Assembly: GCA_022709905.1 (NCBI GenBank)
Contig: JAKLHY010000032.1
Coordinates: 1 to 64,000, forward strand
Reading direction: 5' to 3'
Origin: Verrucomicrobiota bacterium
GTDB taxonomy: Bacteria; Verrucomicrobiota; Verrucomicrobiia; Limisphaerales; UBA1319
DNA: 64,000 bases
Position numbers and translations under genes: made by a program. Numbering within the stretch: position 1 is the stretch's first letter; every line of letters begins with the position of its first letter. A model generated the notes under the pieces. It saw only the letters and a program-made list of their open reading frames with translations, did no database searches and had not been told where the DNA came from. Below are positions 1-8,341 of the stretch, piece after piece.

Positions 1-628
1 CCTGGTGGAATAAAGGCAGTCCTTCCGCTTGCGTAACCCCCAAGCCGATTTGAATCAGCGGGCGACCCTTGACCTCTTCCTTGTCATGTCCCGGTTTGGC
101 CAAGGGACAGTGCCCGCCATAGAGATAGGTGTTGGTCACGTCGTAAATCACCCCGGAGGGGCGAAGCCGATAGGAGCGCCGGACTACTTCAAAGAGTTGC
201 CGCTGCCACCCCTCGGCGTCCAAGGCCTCCAGATGATCTAAAGCACCGACCAAGCGTTTTTCGGTTAAGCCCTCCAAGCCCAGGAGGAAGTTCAAATCGG
301 TGCGTTCGAACCAACTGGGCATATAGTTCAGGCTGCGATAGTCCAGACAGTGGGCATAGACCAAGCTAAGGATCTCCTGGCTGTAGGGTCCGAGTTGCTC
401 GGCTAACTGGATTTCCTGGGCCAGATGATGGAGGACCAGTAAAGGTCCGTAGAGTTTGACTTGATCGACTTCCACTTCGGAGAGCGAAGCCGACAGTAAG
501 GTTTGGCCGTCGGATTCCCGGCCCACGTAACGAATATGACGTTGGACACACTTACCGTGAATCCACTTATTTTCGACTTCGGCCAGGTAAACGCGGCCGT
601 GGCGCTTGATGCGGCGAATAAAGCTCAT
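1..628 (-). CDS. IS1634/IS4-type transposase, N-terminal part (runs off window)
   Basis: Reading the minus strand from an ATG at 628 gives an open frame to the window edge (about 209 residues). It begins MSFIRRIKRHGRVYLAEVEN and contains GVIYDVTNTYLYGG and a later KGRPLIQIGLGV. This is the N-terminal and first-aspartate region of DDE transposases of the IS1634 group. The first catalytic Asp is probably the D of YDVTNT. The rest of the gene lies outside the window, so intactness cannot be judged. A perfect TATA-rich palindrome abuts the start codon. The C-terminal part of a transposase of the same type lies at 15.1-15.9 kb on the other strand. The two pieces cover different parts of the protein, so they cannot be compared directly. 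Confidence 0.75.
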   Translation of the reverse strand, partial: MSFIRRIKRHGRVYLAEVENKWIHGKCVQRHIRYVGRESDGQTLLSASLSEVEVDQVKLYGPLLVLHHLAQEIQLAEQLGPYSQEILSLVYAHCLDYRSLNYMPSWFERTDLNFLLGLEGLTEKRLVGALDHLEALDAEGWQRQLFEVVRRSYRLRPSGVIYDVTNTYLYGGHCPLAKPGHDKEEVKGRPLIQIGLGVTQAEGLPLFHQ

Positions 629-647
629 AGTGTATATTATATACACT
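629..647. promoter_or_regulatory. 19-bp palindrome abutting transposase start
   Basis: Nine-base arms AGTGTATAT and ATATACACT around a single central T form a perfect palindrome immediately upstream of the transposase ATG. The core resembles a -10 box. It could be an operator for self-repression or a hairpin that limits translation. The inference rests on position and symmetry only. Confidence 0.45.
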
Positions 648-786
648 AGATGGCTCAATACGCAAACCCAGTTTTGAAATCCATGACATGCAGACTCCTC
701 AATAAAACCGGCCTTGGAACGGTTCTATGGCCGAGACGATCAATTCCTAGTGTATAAAATCCGGGTGGAAGTCAGGGAAATACTCC

Positions 787-1068
787 TCAGAACCCAGACT
801 CGGTCGTCACACGATAGAACCGTTTTGGATCAAGAAGCGCATTGGTTTCCACAAAGGAATACGGCCCCGACACCGATGGCATTGAAATCAGCTCGATCCA
901 GTCAAGCAGACTGGGGGAAATATCGATCCGCAGGTTTAGCCCCGGCTCGGCATCGATCCTGATCTGAAACTGCCCGCCGGCCAGCATTCGATAGTCGGAC
1001 AGTCTTGCCGGCGAGGGCGGAACGACGGCGGAATCCCATTGGCAGGCGTGATCCGGCGATTGCACCAT
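787..1068 (-). pseudogene. C-terminal remnant of a secreted verrucomicrobial protein
   Basis: A 93-codon minus-strand frame ends in a stretch that includes LDWIELISMPSVSGPYSFVE followed by the terminus DPKRFYRVTTESGF. The pattern of a LxxWxxL segment and a FYRV terminus is the usual last beta-sandwich of large secreted proteins in Verrucomicrobiota; compare the ends of the genes at 12.2 and 15.9 kb. No signal peptide or upstream domain is in frame, so this is best read as the tail of a destroyed gene. The break lies near the transposase fragment at the window edge, so IS-linked deletion is plausible. Confidence 0.5.
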
Positions 1069-1183
1069 CCGGCCTTGAATGGGTTCTTCATACTGGCATT
1101 CATTTATCCGGTTATAACACCTTCTACAAGTTCATATTTGTTACAGATCAGTTATAACCCATGGTAATTTCCCGAGTTTATTA

Positions 1184-1209
1184 GCGTCCATGAGTGTCCA
1201 TGGGTGGTT
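1184..1209. repeat. Interspersed GTCCAT-type intergenic motif
   Basis: The segment carries GTCCATGAGTGTCCATGGGT followed by GGTT, two spaced copies of a GTCCAT unit. A diverged copy occurs at 14,686-14,712. Motifs of this layout recur between genes in Verrucomicrobiota as far as I recall. Its function is unknown. Confidence 0.4.
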
Positions 1210-1303
1210 CAGGGGTTTTATATGCGGTTTTCGGCAATTGCTTGCGGCTTGACACTCCCGGTTTGCCATGGGGTAATACCGCGGTTAACTAAATTTGAAT
1301 TCC

Positions 1304-2356
1304 ATGAAAACGATTCGTTTTTTACTCGCTGTCTCTTGCATCTCCAGCATCAGTCTTCTGACGCTGGCGGACGAGAATGATCCCCGCCAATGGATCGGCC
1401 ACGATCGCACGCGCCCCCTCCCCGCCGTTGTGGATCCGGGCTATGCCAGCACCCAGGATCAACCCGGGAAAGCCCCGGCCGACGCCATCGTTCTCTTCGA
1501 TGGATCGGATCTTTCGAAATGGGTAGCCGTGAACGGTGAGCCGACCCGGTGGATCATCAAGGACGGCGCCATGGAATGCGTCCCTGGCAGCGGTTATATC
1601 CGCACGCTGCAATGCTTCGGCGATGCCCAGGTTCACGTCGAATTCGCCTCGCCGGCCAAACCCGAGGGCTCCAGCCAGGGCCGCGGGAACAGCGGCTTTT
1701 TCTTCGGCGGCACCCGCTACGAAATCCAGGTGCTCGACAGTTACAACAACAAAACCTACGCCGACGGTTCCTGCGCCTCGATCTACAATCAGTATCCTCC
1801 CCTCGTGAACGCCTCCCGGCCGCCCGGTCAGTGGCAGAGCTACGACATCCTCTGGACCGCGCCGCGTTTTGAAGCCGATGGCAAGCTGCGTTCTCCCGCG
1901 CACATCACCCTTTTCCACAACGGCGTGCTGGTTCATCATAATGTCGAGCTATTGGGCGATACCGGCTGGGTCACCCGCGGCCCCTATCGGGCGCATCCCG
2001 AAAAACTTCCCATTTCCATCCAGGACCACGGCAATCCCGTCCGTTTCCGTAACATCTGGGTGCGCGAACTCGGCAAGACGGGCCGGCCCGAATTCTACCT
2101 CGCCGATAAGGTCCTCGACGGTTTCGCCGGCAAATATGAGGTGAACAGGGACTGGGTCGTCGATGTCACCCGTCGTGATGGCAACTTGTTCTTCAGATGG
2201 GCCGGCGAGGAGTTTCTCGTCTTCGCCACTTCCCCAAACCGTTTCTTTGCCAAAACGACCGACGTTCAGGTCGAGTTTAAACAGGAAGGGGATGATACTT
2301 ACGCCTACTTCTCTGTCGGCGAGGATGGTGGCATGCGGGCCAAGAAGCTGAAGTGA
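1304..2356 (+). CDS. Secreted DUF1080 (3-keto-disaccharide hydrolase-like) protein
   Basis: A 350-residue exported protein. ATG at 1304 is preferred over an in-frame TTG at 1295 because it starts directly with a signal peptide (KTIRFLL then a hydrophobic run ending LLTLA-DE). The central part is a DUF1080 concanavalin-like domain: VLFDGSDLSKW near residue 65, then RGNSGFFFGG and YEIQVLDSY, with DHGNPVRFRNIWVREL closing the sandwich. About 85 C-terminal residues form a small beta domain resembling DUF3471. Members of the DUF1080 family act on glycosides or 3-keto-sugars outside the cytoplasm. The nearby oxidoreductase and PQQ propeller fit an oxidative sugar-use theme, but the substrate is not visible. 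Confidence 0.85.
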   Translation: MKTIRFLLAVSCISSISLLTLADENDPRQWIGHDRTRPLPAVVDPGYASTQDQPGKAPADAIVLFDGSDLSKWVAVNGEPTRWIIKDGAMECVPGSGYIRTLQCFGDAQVHVEFASPAKPEGSSQGRGNSGFFFGGTRYEIQVLDSYNNKTYADGSCASIYNQYPPLVNASRPPGQWQSYDILWTAPRFEADGKLRSPAHITLFHNGVLVHHNVELLGDTGWVTRGPYRAHPEKLPISIQDHGNPVRFRNIWVRELGKTGRPEFYLADKVLDGFAGKYEVNRDWVVDVTRRDGNLFFRWAGEEFLVFATSPNRFFAKTTDVQVEFKQEGDDTYAYFSVGEDGGMRAKKLK

Positions 2357-2485
2357 GCTTCGCGCGATATCGCGCCACGCCGAAATCTTGAGGATGGTGA
2401 TCGTGCCTTTGGTGCGCCGGCCGAGGCCATCTTTGCGCCTGAAATCCGACCCAGCCGGTCTCGGGATTGAATAAACCAAGGGCGT

Positions 2486-2509
2486 CGCCGTCCAAGTTCT
2501 TGGACGGCG
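2486..2509. terminator. 10-bp perfect stem-loop downstream of the DUF1080 gene
   Basis: CGCCGTCCAA, a four-base loop, then TTGGACGGCG form a perfect 10-bp stem 130 bp after the DUF1080 stop. There is no T-run behind it, so it may be a stability hairpin or a terminator of a weak type. Confidence 0.5.
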
Positions 2510-2553
2510 TTACATCCATGTTATCAACTTAAAAGTCAACCTTTATAAATCCA

Positions 2554-2769
2554 ATGAAAAGAATAATCTGCGCAACCCTTGTGGCGCTCTCAACCATGGT
2601 CGTTCTCAGTGGTTGTGTGGGACTTCAAGCGGGCGGGGGCACTAAAACCCAGATCCAGAAGCCAACGCTCGGCCAGCAGCTCATTGATCTCCAGGCCGCC
2701 AAAGACCGCGGGGCCATCTCCGAGGGCGAATACCAAATCCAAAAGGAAAAACTGCTCCACCAACCGTGA
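2554..2769 (+). CDS. Small SHOCT-domain lipoprotein
   Basis: A 71-residue protein. An N-terminal signal (MKRIICATLVALSTMVVLSG) ends in a lipobox LSGC with Cys21 as the lipidation site. After a short Gly/Lys/Gln linker the last 30 residues read LGQQLIDLQAAKDRGAISEG followed by EYQIQKEKLL. This is the short C-terminal helical hairpin pattern called SHOCT (leader of hydrophobics, K/R-D-x-G-xI-x-x-xEY). SHOCT modules are thought to mediate oligomerization. The role here is unknown. It stands alone between the DUF1080 gene and the convergent propeller gene. Confidence 0.75.
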   Translation: MKRIICATLVALSTMVVLSGCVGLQAGGGTKTQIQKPTLGQQLIDLQAAKDRGAISEGEYQIQKEKLLHQP

Positions 2770-2840
2770 CAGACATCCCCAGTGCTTATCCAGGTCTGCC
2801 GGCGAATCGATCAGCAGGCCAGATTGACTAACTCATCGCT

Positions 2841-4220
2841 TCAAGGCTGTGCCGCCAAAGACACACAGATCAACTCGCGGTTGTTGCGGGCGTAGACGCA
2901 ACGATTGGCAAAAGCCGGGTGCGACCAGACCACCTGGCGCCCGCCACCGGACGAATCCATGTCGGGCTCCAGGAGATGCGCCCGGCTGATTTCCTCGTAT
3001 CCCTTGGCGGACAGCCGGCAGAGTATCAAATCGCCGAGTTCATTAAAAATCAGGACGCGATCGCGATGCGTCACCATGAACACGGTGCACCAGCGTTCCT
3101 TCGGCTTTGTCCCTCCGCTGGTGGGCGCCAGCGTAGTCCAGACACGCGATCCGCTGTTTCCATCCAAACAGCACATCTCCCCATACAAAGAAACGCCATA
3201 AAGATAGTTGTTCTTTAATAGCACCGTGCTCAGAGTGGTATTGAATCCTTGCTTTTTCCATTCCCTTTCGGGAGCGCCACCCGTCGAGGCTTTCCACAGA
3301 ATTTCGGGATCGGCCTTGCCCGGTTTAAATTCCATCATCAAGGCTCCTTCGTATTGGCTGGAGACCGCCAGTCGATTGCTCTCAATCGTCGGCGTGGTGA
3401 TGGCCAGACCAGCGTTAACTGGATGTGGCACGAACCAGCGGAGTTCACCCGTTTCGGGCACCAAGCCGGCCAGGCCGCCCGCGTGCCAGACGATCAGTTG
3501 CCGCTGCCCGCCCAGCGGATGAATCAATGGCGCGCTATATCCCGGTTCGACCGCATCCAATGCCCTCCAAAGCTCCCGGCCGTTATGGCGGTCAAACGCC
3601 ACCACCGCCTGGCCCGTTCCGCCCACCAGCAGAATCAATCGATCTCCATCGACGAGCGGCTGAATGGCATATCCGTAAAGCGGCACCTTCGCTCCGTAGT
3701 CCTGGACCAGATTCCTCCGCCAAACCACCTTGCCGGTGGCCGATTCCAGGCAAAGGAGATCCCCCATCGTGCCCAACGTATAGACGCGATCATCCCGAAC
3801 GGTGGGTGTCGCTCGCGGCCCGGATCCATAAGCCGCCGAATACTTACACGGGTAGCTGTGAACCCAAAGAATCTTCCCGCTGGCCTCATCGACGGCAAGC
3901 ACACGTTCCATTCCGACGGTTTTGTCCCTGAAATCCCAACTCGTCTTCACTTCGGTATCGGGAGCTTCCTCGGTCCTCCGATCCATCAAGAAGACGCGCC
4001 CATTGGCCACGGCGGGTCCAGAAAAACCGGCTCCAATGGCCACCCGCCAGCGCGCCATCAGACCCTTCGTGGGAAAGGTCTCCAAGATCCCATCTTCCCT
4101 CCAGACACCATCACGGTTCAATCCTCGCCATTGCGGCCAGTCGTCTGCCAGAGCAAAGAAACCGACTAATCCCAACCAGACAATCGCCAGCCGGTAACAG
4201 GCCGTGCTGAACAACCGCAT
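2841..4220 (-). CDS. PQQ-like beta-propeller repeat protein, secreted
   Basis: A 459-residue protein starting MRLFSTACYRLAIVWLGLVG, a clear signal peptide, followed by DDWPQWRGLNRDGV. The WPQWRG start is the hallmark of the secreted outer-membrane/PQQ-like propeller family of Planctomycetes and Verrucomicrobiota. A longer reading from 4388 adds 56 residues without domain features in front of the signal, so 4220 is chosen. Blades are visible as repeated AFDRHNGRELWRA and DEASGKILW segments. Such proteins are presumed scaffolds or redox enzymes in the periplasm. No PQQ-dehydrogenase catalytic signature was recognised. It is downstream of the Gfo/Idh/MocA gene on the same strand and probably co-transcribed. 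Confidence 0.85.
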   Translation of the reverse strand: MRLFSTACYRLAIVWLGLVGFFALADDWPQWRGLNRDGVWREDGILETFPTKGLMARWRVAIGAGFSGPAVANGRVFLMDRRTEEAPDTEVKTSWDFRDKTVGMERVLAVDEASGKILWVHSYPCKYSAAYGSGPRATPTVRDDRVYTLGTMGDLLCLESATGKVVWRRNLVQDYGAKVPLYGYAIQPLVDGDRLILLVGGTGQAVVAFDRHNGRELWRALDAVEPGYSAPLIHPLGGQRQLIVWHAGGLAGLVPETGELRWFVPHPVNAGLAITTPTIESNRLAVSSQYEGALMMEFKPGKADPEILWKASTGGAPEREWKKQGFNTTLSTVLLKNNYLYGVSLYGEMCCLDGNSGSRVWTTLAPTSGGTKPKERWCTVFMVTHRDRVLIFNELGDLILCRLSAKGYEEISRAHLLEPDMDSSGGGRQVVWSHPAFANRCVYARNNRELICVSLAAQP

Positions 4221-4384
4221 CGCAGGTCGCTTTTCAATCAGTCCGGCCCCGATGCCGGCGAACCCAGGCTGACGTTCGATGTGTTTCACGTTGATTTGAA
4301 TAGGGTAATAGGGATCCGAGGATTGTCCGGGACGCGACACGCTCGCCAGATCCCCGGGCGCCAATCCAAAACAAAATCGCGCCA

Positions 4385-5794
4385 TCAAAATTCCCGATCT
4401 CCAAGCCGGCCGGGTTGCGGCAGGGGATACCGGCCATCTGCCCCCGCTTGAAGGGGAGCCGGTGAAGCCATGCCGAGCCGGTCCAGGCCTTTGCCGAATT
4501 CGTGCGAGTGATTGAGCATCTGCTCCCAGGTGACGACCTGGCCGGTGTGCACGGCCATTCGCCCCATCGCCGTCACCAGACTGGCCTCGGTGCCCCGTTG
4601 CGCTTCGTTATACGGTTTATCCTGGCGGATGGCCTCGATTAGCTCGTCCCATTCCAGTTGATACGGATTGGGTTCCGGTTGCGGAAAGGCCCAGGCGATT
4701 TGGTCTTCAGCAAAATTGTGCCCCCGGTAAATTCGGCATCGCGCGGGCGTGTGCATAAAAGTCGAGATCACGGCGGAACCTTGGGTGCCATGGGCGTAAC
4801 TGGCAAACTGCTCGTGACACCCCGTCATGTTCCGCGCGTTCAGGGTCAGCTTCGTTCCATCCGCAAAGGTATACTCGATGGAGTAGGTGTCAAAATTCTG
4901 ATCGACACACTGGCCCCGATAGCATCGCGCGCCCAATCCCTCGGCACGAATCGGCCACGCGTCTTTCATCCAACAGCACTCGTCCACATTGTGAGCCACG
5001 TAATCCTGAAACAACCCGCCGCTGGCCCACATAAAACTCAGATAGTTCTTCGTCTGCCAAAGCAACTCGCTCATGGACTCCGATTTGGCCTCGATGAATC
5101 CCGCCGGTCCCACCAACCGATAAGTCCTCATGGCCACAATATCGCCAATCTGCCCCGACTTGATGCGATCATACAAGGCCCACCGCGCCTTGCAGTGACG
5201 ACACATCAGCCCCACGCCCACCTTCAAGTTCTTCTTCTTCGAGGCCTCGGCCAACTGGAGCATTTTCCGGGTCGTGGGCCCGTCCACCGAGACCGGTTTC
5301 TCCATGAAAACATGCAAGCCCTTCGCAATCGCATAACCGAAATGAACCCAACGAAAGGCCACCGGCGTCGTCAAAATCACCACATCACCCGGATTCAGGC
5401 AATCCATCGCCTTTTGATAGGCATCGAATCCAATGAACCGCCGTTCCGGAGGGACATCCACCTGGGATTCCTTGACCCCCAAAATCCAACTGTCGGCCGA
5501 TCCTTGTTTGCGATCCGCCGTTTGCCGCAAAGCCCCCAAACTGCGATTCAGGCGATCCTCGAAAATGTCGGCCATCGCCACGAGCCGGATGGGACCGCTC
5601 CGGGTAGCCAGGGCGTTCGAAGCGGCTCCCGTCCCCCGCCCTCCGCACCCGATGAGGGCCGCCTGAAGTTCGTTCTTCTCGGCCGCATACCCGGGTTTCG
5701 CCGTGCCAATCGCCACGCTGGCGCCGATCAAGGCCCCGCCAGTTCTGCTCAGAAAATCGCGCCGAGTCGTCAAAGACGTTTGTGTGCTATTCAT
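4385..5794 (-). CDS. Tat-exported Gfo/Idh/MocA family oxidoreductase
   Basis: A 469-residue NAD(P)-dependent sugar dehydrogenase-like protein. The N-terminus has a twin-arginine signal (TTRRDFLSRTGGALIG). It is followed by a Rossmann dinucleotide motif ALIGCGGRGTG and the EKP active-site motif at residues 165-167 (FMEKPVSVDG). The C-terminal Gfo/Idh/MocA domain follows, with GGLFQDYVAHNVDECCW. Tat export of this family with bound cofactor is well known in Planctomycetes/Verrucomicrobiota. Likely role: oxidation or epimerization of a sugar or polyol in the periplasm. It precedes the propeller gene by about 160 bp on the same strand. Confidence 0.88.
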   Translation of the reverse strand: MNSTQTSLTTRRDFLSRTGGALIGASVAIGTAKPGYAAEKNELQAALIGCGGRGTGAASNALATRSGPIRLVAMADIFEDRLNRSLGALRQTADRKQGSADSWILGVKESQVDVPPERRFIGFDAYQKAMDCLNPGDVVILTTPVAFRWVHFGYAIAKGLHVFMEKPVSVDGPTTRKMLQLAEASKKKNLKVGVGLMCRHCKARWALYDRIKSGQIGDIVAMRTYRLVGPAGFIEAKSESMSELLWQTKNYLSFMWASGGLFQDYVAHNVDECCWMKDAWPIRAEGLGARCYRGQCVDQNFDTYSIEYTFADGTKLTLNARNMTGCHEQFASYAHGTQGSAVISTFMHTPARCRIYRGHNFAEDQIAWAFPQPEPNPYQLEWDELIEAIRQDKPYNEAQRGTEASLVTAMGRMAVHTGQVVTWEQMLNHSHEFGKGLDRLGMASPAPLQAGADGRYPLPQPGRLGDREF

Positions 5795-6132
5795 AGGCTT
5801 ATGGATGTCCCCATGTTGTTCAATCTAAACCCAACGCGCAAATGATTTCTCCACCGCGTGGGGCACGCCGCCTTCCACGCGAAGGCCAAGACCCCTGATC
5901 CGGCGATGGGCCATAGGCAACGCCTCCTGGCAAAATCAGTATTCCACCTGCCATGATTCGCCGGCAATTCTCCCCATGAACCACTCGTTTCGGAGGGCCG
6001 AGTTACACAAGGCCCTGGAACCCATTTTTGTGGGCTCGCGGCGCTCGTCCCTCCAAGGTTCGTGGACGCAACGCGCGGTTTTGAGATCTCTGGTGGCTTG
6101 ACGGAATCGCCTGCCCCAGAGACGATAAGCCA
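5795..6132. other. Divergent intergenic region, oxidoreductase/murI
   Basis: This 338-bp gap separates two divergently transcribed genes and must contain both promoters. I see no convincing gene, repeat or riboswitch in it. Short frames on the minus strand overlap murI and look spurious. Confidence 0.5.
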
Positions 6133-6972
6133 ATGAAATTTGATGACTTGGGCGAGGCCGCCAACGAGCAGCTTCCCATCGGCATCTTTGACAGCGGAGT
6201 GGGAGGCCTGACAGTGGTCCGAGCCGTCCGACGCGCCTTGCCCCACGAAGACATCGTCTACCTGGGCGACACCGCGCGGGTCCCTTATGGCTCAAAATCC
6301 CCCAGCACGGTAGTCCGATTCTCCTGCGAAGACACCCAGTTTCTCCTGCATCACCACGTGAAGGCGGTGATTGTCGGGTGCAGCACGGTGTCCGCCTGGG
6401 CCTTACCCATTCTGGAACAACGTTTCGAGGTGCCGGTGTTCGGCGTGATCCTGCCGGGCGTGCGAGCCGCCCTCGAGCAAACCCGCAACGGCCGGATCGG
6501 GATCATCGGAACCCAAGGCACTGTGCGGAGCTTGGCCTATGATCGTTCAATTCTCAGCCATCGGCCCGACGCCCATGTTTTCTCCCACGCCTGTCCCCTG
6601 CTGGTTCCGCTGGTCGAACAAGGCTGGATCCATCACCCGGTCACCCAGATGGTTCTGAAGGAGTATCTGGAGCCGCTGTTGCGACATAGGATTGATACCT
6701 TGATCCTGGCGTGCACCCACTTTCCCTTGCTGCGGGAAGCCATTCGCCAGGTGGTGGGCGAAGAGGTGATCCTGGTGGATTGCGCCGATACCTGCGCCCG
6801 TTTCACACACCAACGTCTGGAAGAACTCCATCTCCTAAACTCGAACCGGCGCCGGTCGGGGCATTTGCAGGCCTTTGTCACCGACGAACCCGAGCGGTTC
6901 ACCAAGCTGGCCAAACGCTTTCTCGGTTCCCGAATCGAACCCGCCCTGCAGGTGGTCCTCCCTCAAATGTGA
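6133..6972 (+). CDS. murI: Glutamate racemase
   Basis: A 279-residue cofactor-independent racemase that supplies D-glutamate for peptidoglycan. Landmarks are IGIFDSGVGGLTVV (Asp20-Ser21), YLGDTARVPYG, the first catalytic cysteine Cys83 in VGCSTVSA, and the second, Cys194, in ACTHFPLL with His196. The first motif is normally CNT; here Asn is Ser (C-S-T), a mild deviation. Both catalytic cysteines are present, so activity is expected. The length is typical. purB follows 52 bp downstream and tilS overlaps purB, so the three may be one transcript. Confidence 0.93.
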   Translation: MKFDDLGEAANEQLPIGIFDSGVGGLTVVRAVRRALPHEDIVYLGDTARVPYGSKSPSTVVRFSCEDTQFLLHHHVKAVIVGCSTVSAWALPILEQRFEVPVFGVILPGVRAALEQTRNGRIGIIGTQGTVRSLAYDRSILSHRPDAHVFSHACPLLVPLVEQGWIHHPVTQMVLKEYLEPLLRHRIDTLILACTHFPLLREAIRQVVGEEVILVDCADTCARFTHQRLEELHLLNSNRRRSGHLQAFVTDEPERFTKLAKRFLGSRIEPALQVVLPQM

Positions 6973-7024
6973 GGGTCTTCAAAGGTGTAGCCAGCGAGAC
7001 CTTCCTCGGGTAGAATCCACGCCT

Positions 7025-8341
7025 ATGATTCAGAGATACTCGAGGGCCGAGATGCGGGAAATCTGGGCCGAACAACGCAAGCTGGAAATCTGGTTGCAAA
7101 TCGAATTGCTGGCGGCGGATGCCCTTTGCAGGAACGGGCTGATCCCCAAGAAGGACCTGGCTCAGATGAAACGGCGGGCGGCCTTCAGTCTCGAACGCTG
7201 CAAGGAACTTGAGAGGACTCTGAACCATGATGTCATTGCCTTTACCACCAATGTCGCCGAGAACATTGGCGCGCCGGCCAGCCGGTGGCTGCACTTCGGG
7301 CTGACCAGCAGCGACATCCTGGACACGGCATTCGCGGTCCAAATGGTCCAGTCCGCCGATATTCTGCTGGACGACTTGAGGGCGTTGCGAAAAGCCATCG
7401 GCCGCAAGGCGCGTCAACACCGACTGACCCCCATGATCGGGCGCAGCCACGGCATTCATGCCGAGCCCACCACTTTCGGCCTGAAAATGGCCCTCATGTA
7501 CGATGAGTTCGGCCGCGCCATCCGTCGCCTGGAATCCGCCCGATATTCGGTCGCGGTGGGCAAGCTTTCCGGCGCGGTCGGCACCAGCGCGCATCTCGCC
7601 CCGAAAATCGAATCCTACGTTTGCGCCAAACTGGAGCTGCGTCCCGCCCCGATCGCCACCCAGGTCGTTCAGCGCGACATCCACGCGGAGTTCATCACCA
7701 CCCTGGCCCTGATTGCCGCCAGCATCGAACGTTGGGCCACCGAATTCCGGCACCTCCAGCGGACCGAAGTCCTCGAAGTCGAGGAGTTTTTCGCCAAAGG
7801 CCAGAAAGGCTCCAGCGCCATGCCTCACAAACGCAACCCGATCACCGGCGAGCGTCTCACGGGTCTGGCCCGCGTCCTCCGCGGCAATGCTGTCGCCGCC
7901 CTCGAGAATGTCGCGCTCTGGCACGAACGCGATATCAGTCACAGCTCAGTCGAACGGGTGATCTTCCCGGATTCCTGCACGTTGCTGGATTACATGCTGG
8001 TCACCCTAACCCAGCTGGTGGACGGCTTGATCGTCTATCCGGACAACATGAAGCGCAACCTCGAGTTGTCCCTGGGTCTATGGAACTCGCAAGCCGTCCT
8101 GCTGGCTCTGATCCGGAAAGGATTGACGCGTGAGGAGGCCTACGATCTGGTGCAACGCTGCGCCATGAAAACCTGGCAGGCCAAACACGCCGGCGCCACC
8201 GATGCCGATTTCAAAATCCAACTGCTCGCCGATCCCGACGTGGCCCGGCATCTTTCCCGCAAAGAACTCGATCACCTCTGCCAGGTCCAATTCCACTTTC
8301 GACACGTCCAATCCAGGTTCAAGCAGGTGGGTCTGGGGTGA
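7025..8341 (+). CDS. purB: Adenylosuccinate lyase
   Basis: A 438-residue enzyme of the fumarase/aspartase superfamily, catalysing two steps of purine synthesis (SAICAR to AICAR, adenylosuccinate to AMP). It starts MIQRYSRAEMREIWAEQRKL, the standard PurB opening, so ATG 7025 is chosen over an upstream frame extension. Landmarks are TSSDILDTA, GRSHGIHAEPTTFG with the catalytic His, and the signature loop GSSAMPHKRNP. The stop overlaps the tilS start by four bases (GTGA), which indicates translational coupling. Confidence 0.94.
   Translation: MIQRYSRAEMREIWAEQRKLEIWLQIELLAADALCRNGLIPKKDLAQMKRRAAFSLERCKELERTLNHDVIAFTTNVAENIGAPASRWLHFGLTSSDILDTAFAVQMVQSADILLDDLRALRKAIGRKARQHRLTPMIGRSHGIHAEPTTFGLKMALMYDEFGRAIRRLESARYSVAVGKLSGAVGTSAHLAPKIESYVCAKLELRPAPIATQVVQRDIHAEFITTLALIAASIERWATEFRHLQRTEVLEVEEFFAKGQKGSSAMPHKRNPITGERLTGLARVLRGNAVAALENVALWHERDISHSSVERVIFPDSCTLLDYMLVTLTQLVDGLIVYPDNMKRNLELSLGLWNSQAVLLALIRKGLTREEAYDLVQRCAMKTWQAKHAGATDADFKIQLLADPDVARHLSRKELDHLCQVQFHFRHVQSRFKQVGLG

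Noticed and set aside
4658-5845. 395-codon plus-strand frame opposite the Gfo/Idh/MocA gene
   Set aside because: Antisense shadow: the minus strand encodes a full oxidoreductase with Tat signal and EKP motif; the plus frame has no domain features.
6899-7942. 347-codon minus-strand frame opposite purB
   Set aside because: Shadow of a clear purB gene, rich in Gly/Asp/Gln with no recognisable fold.
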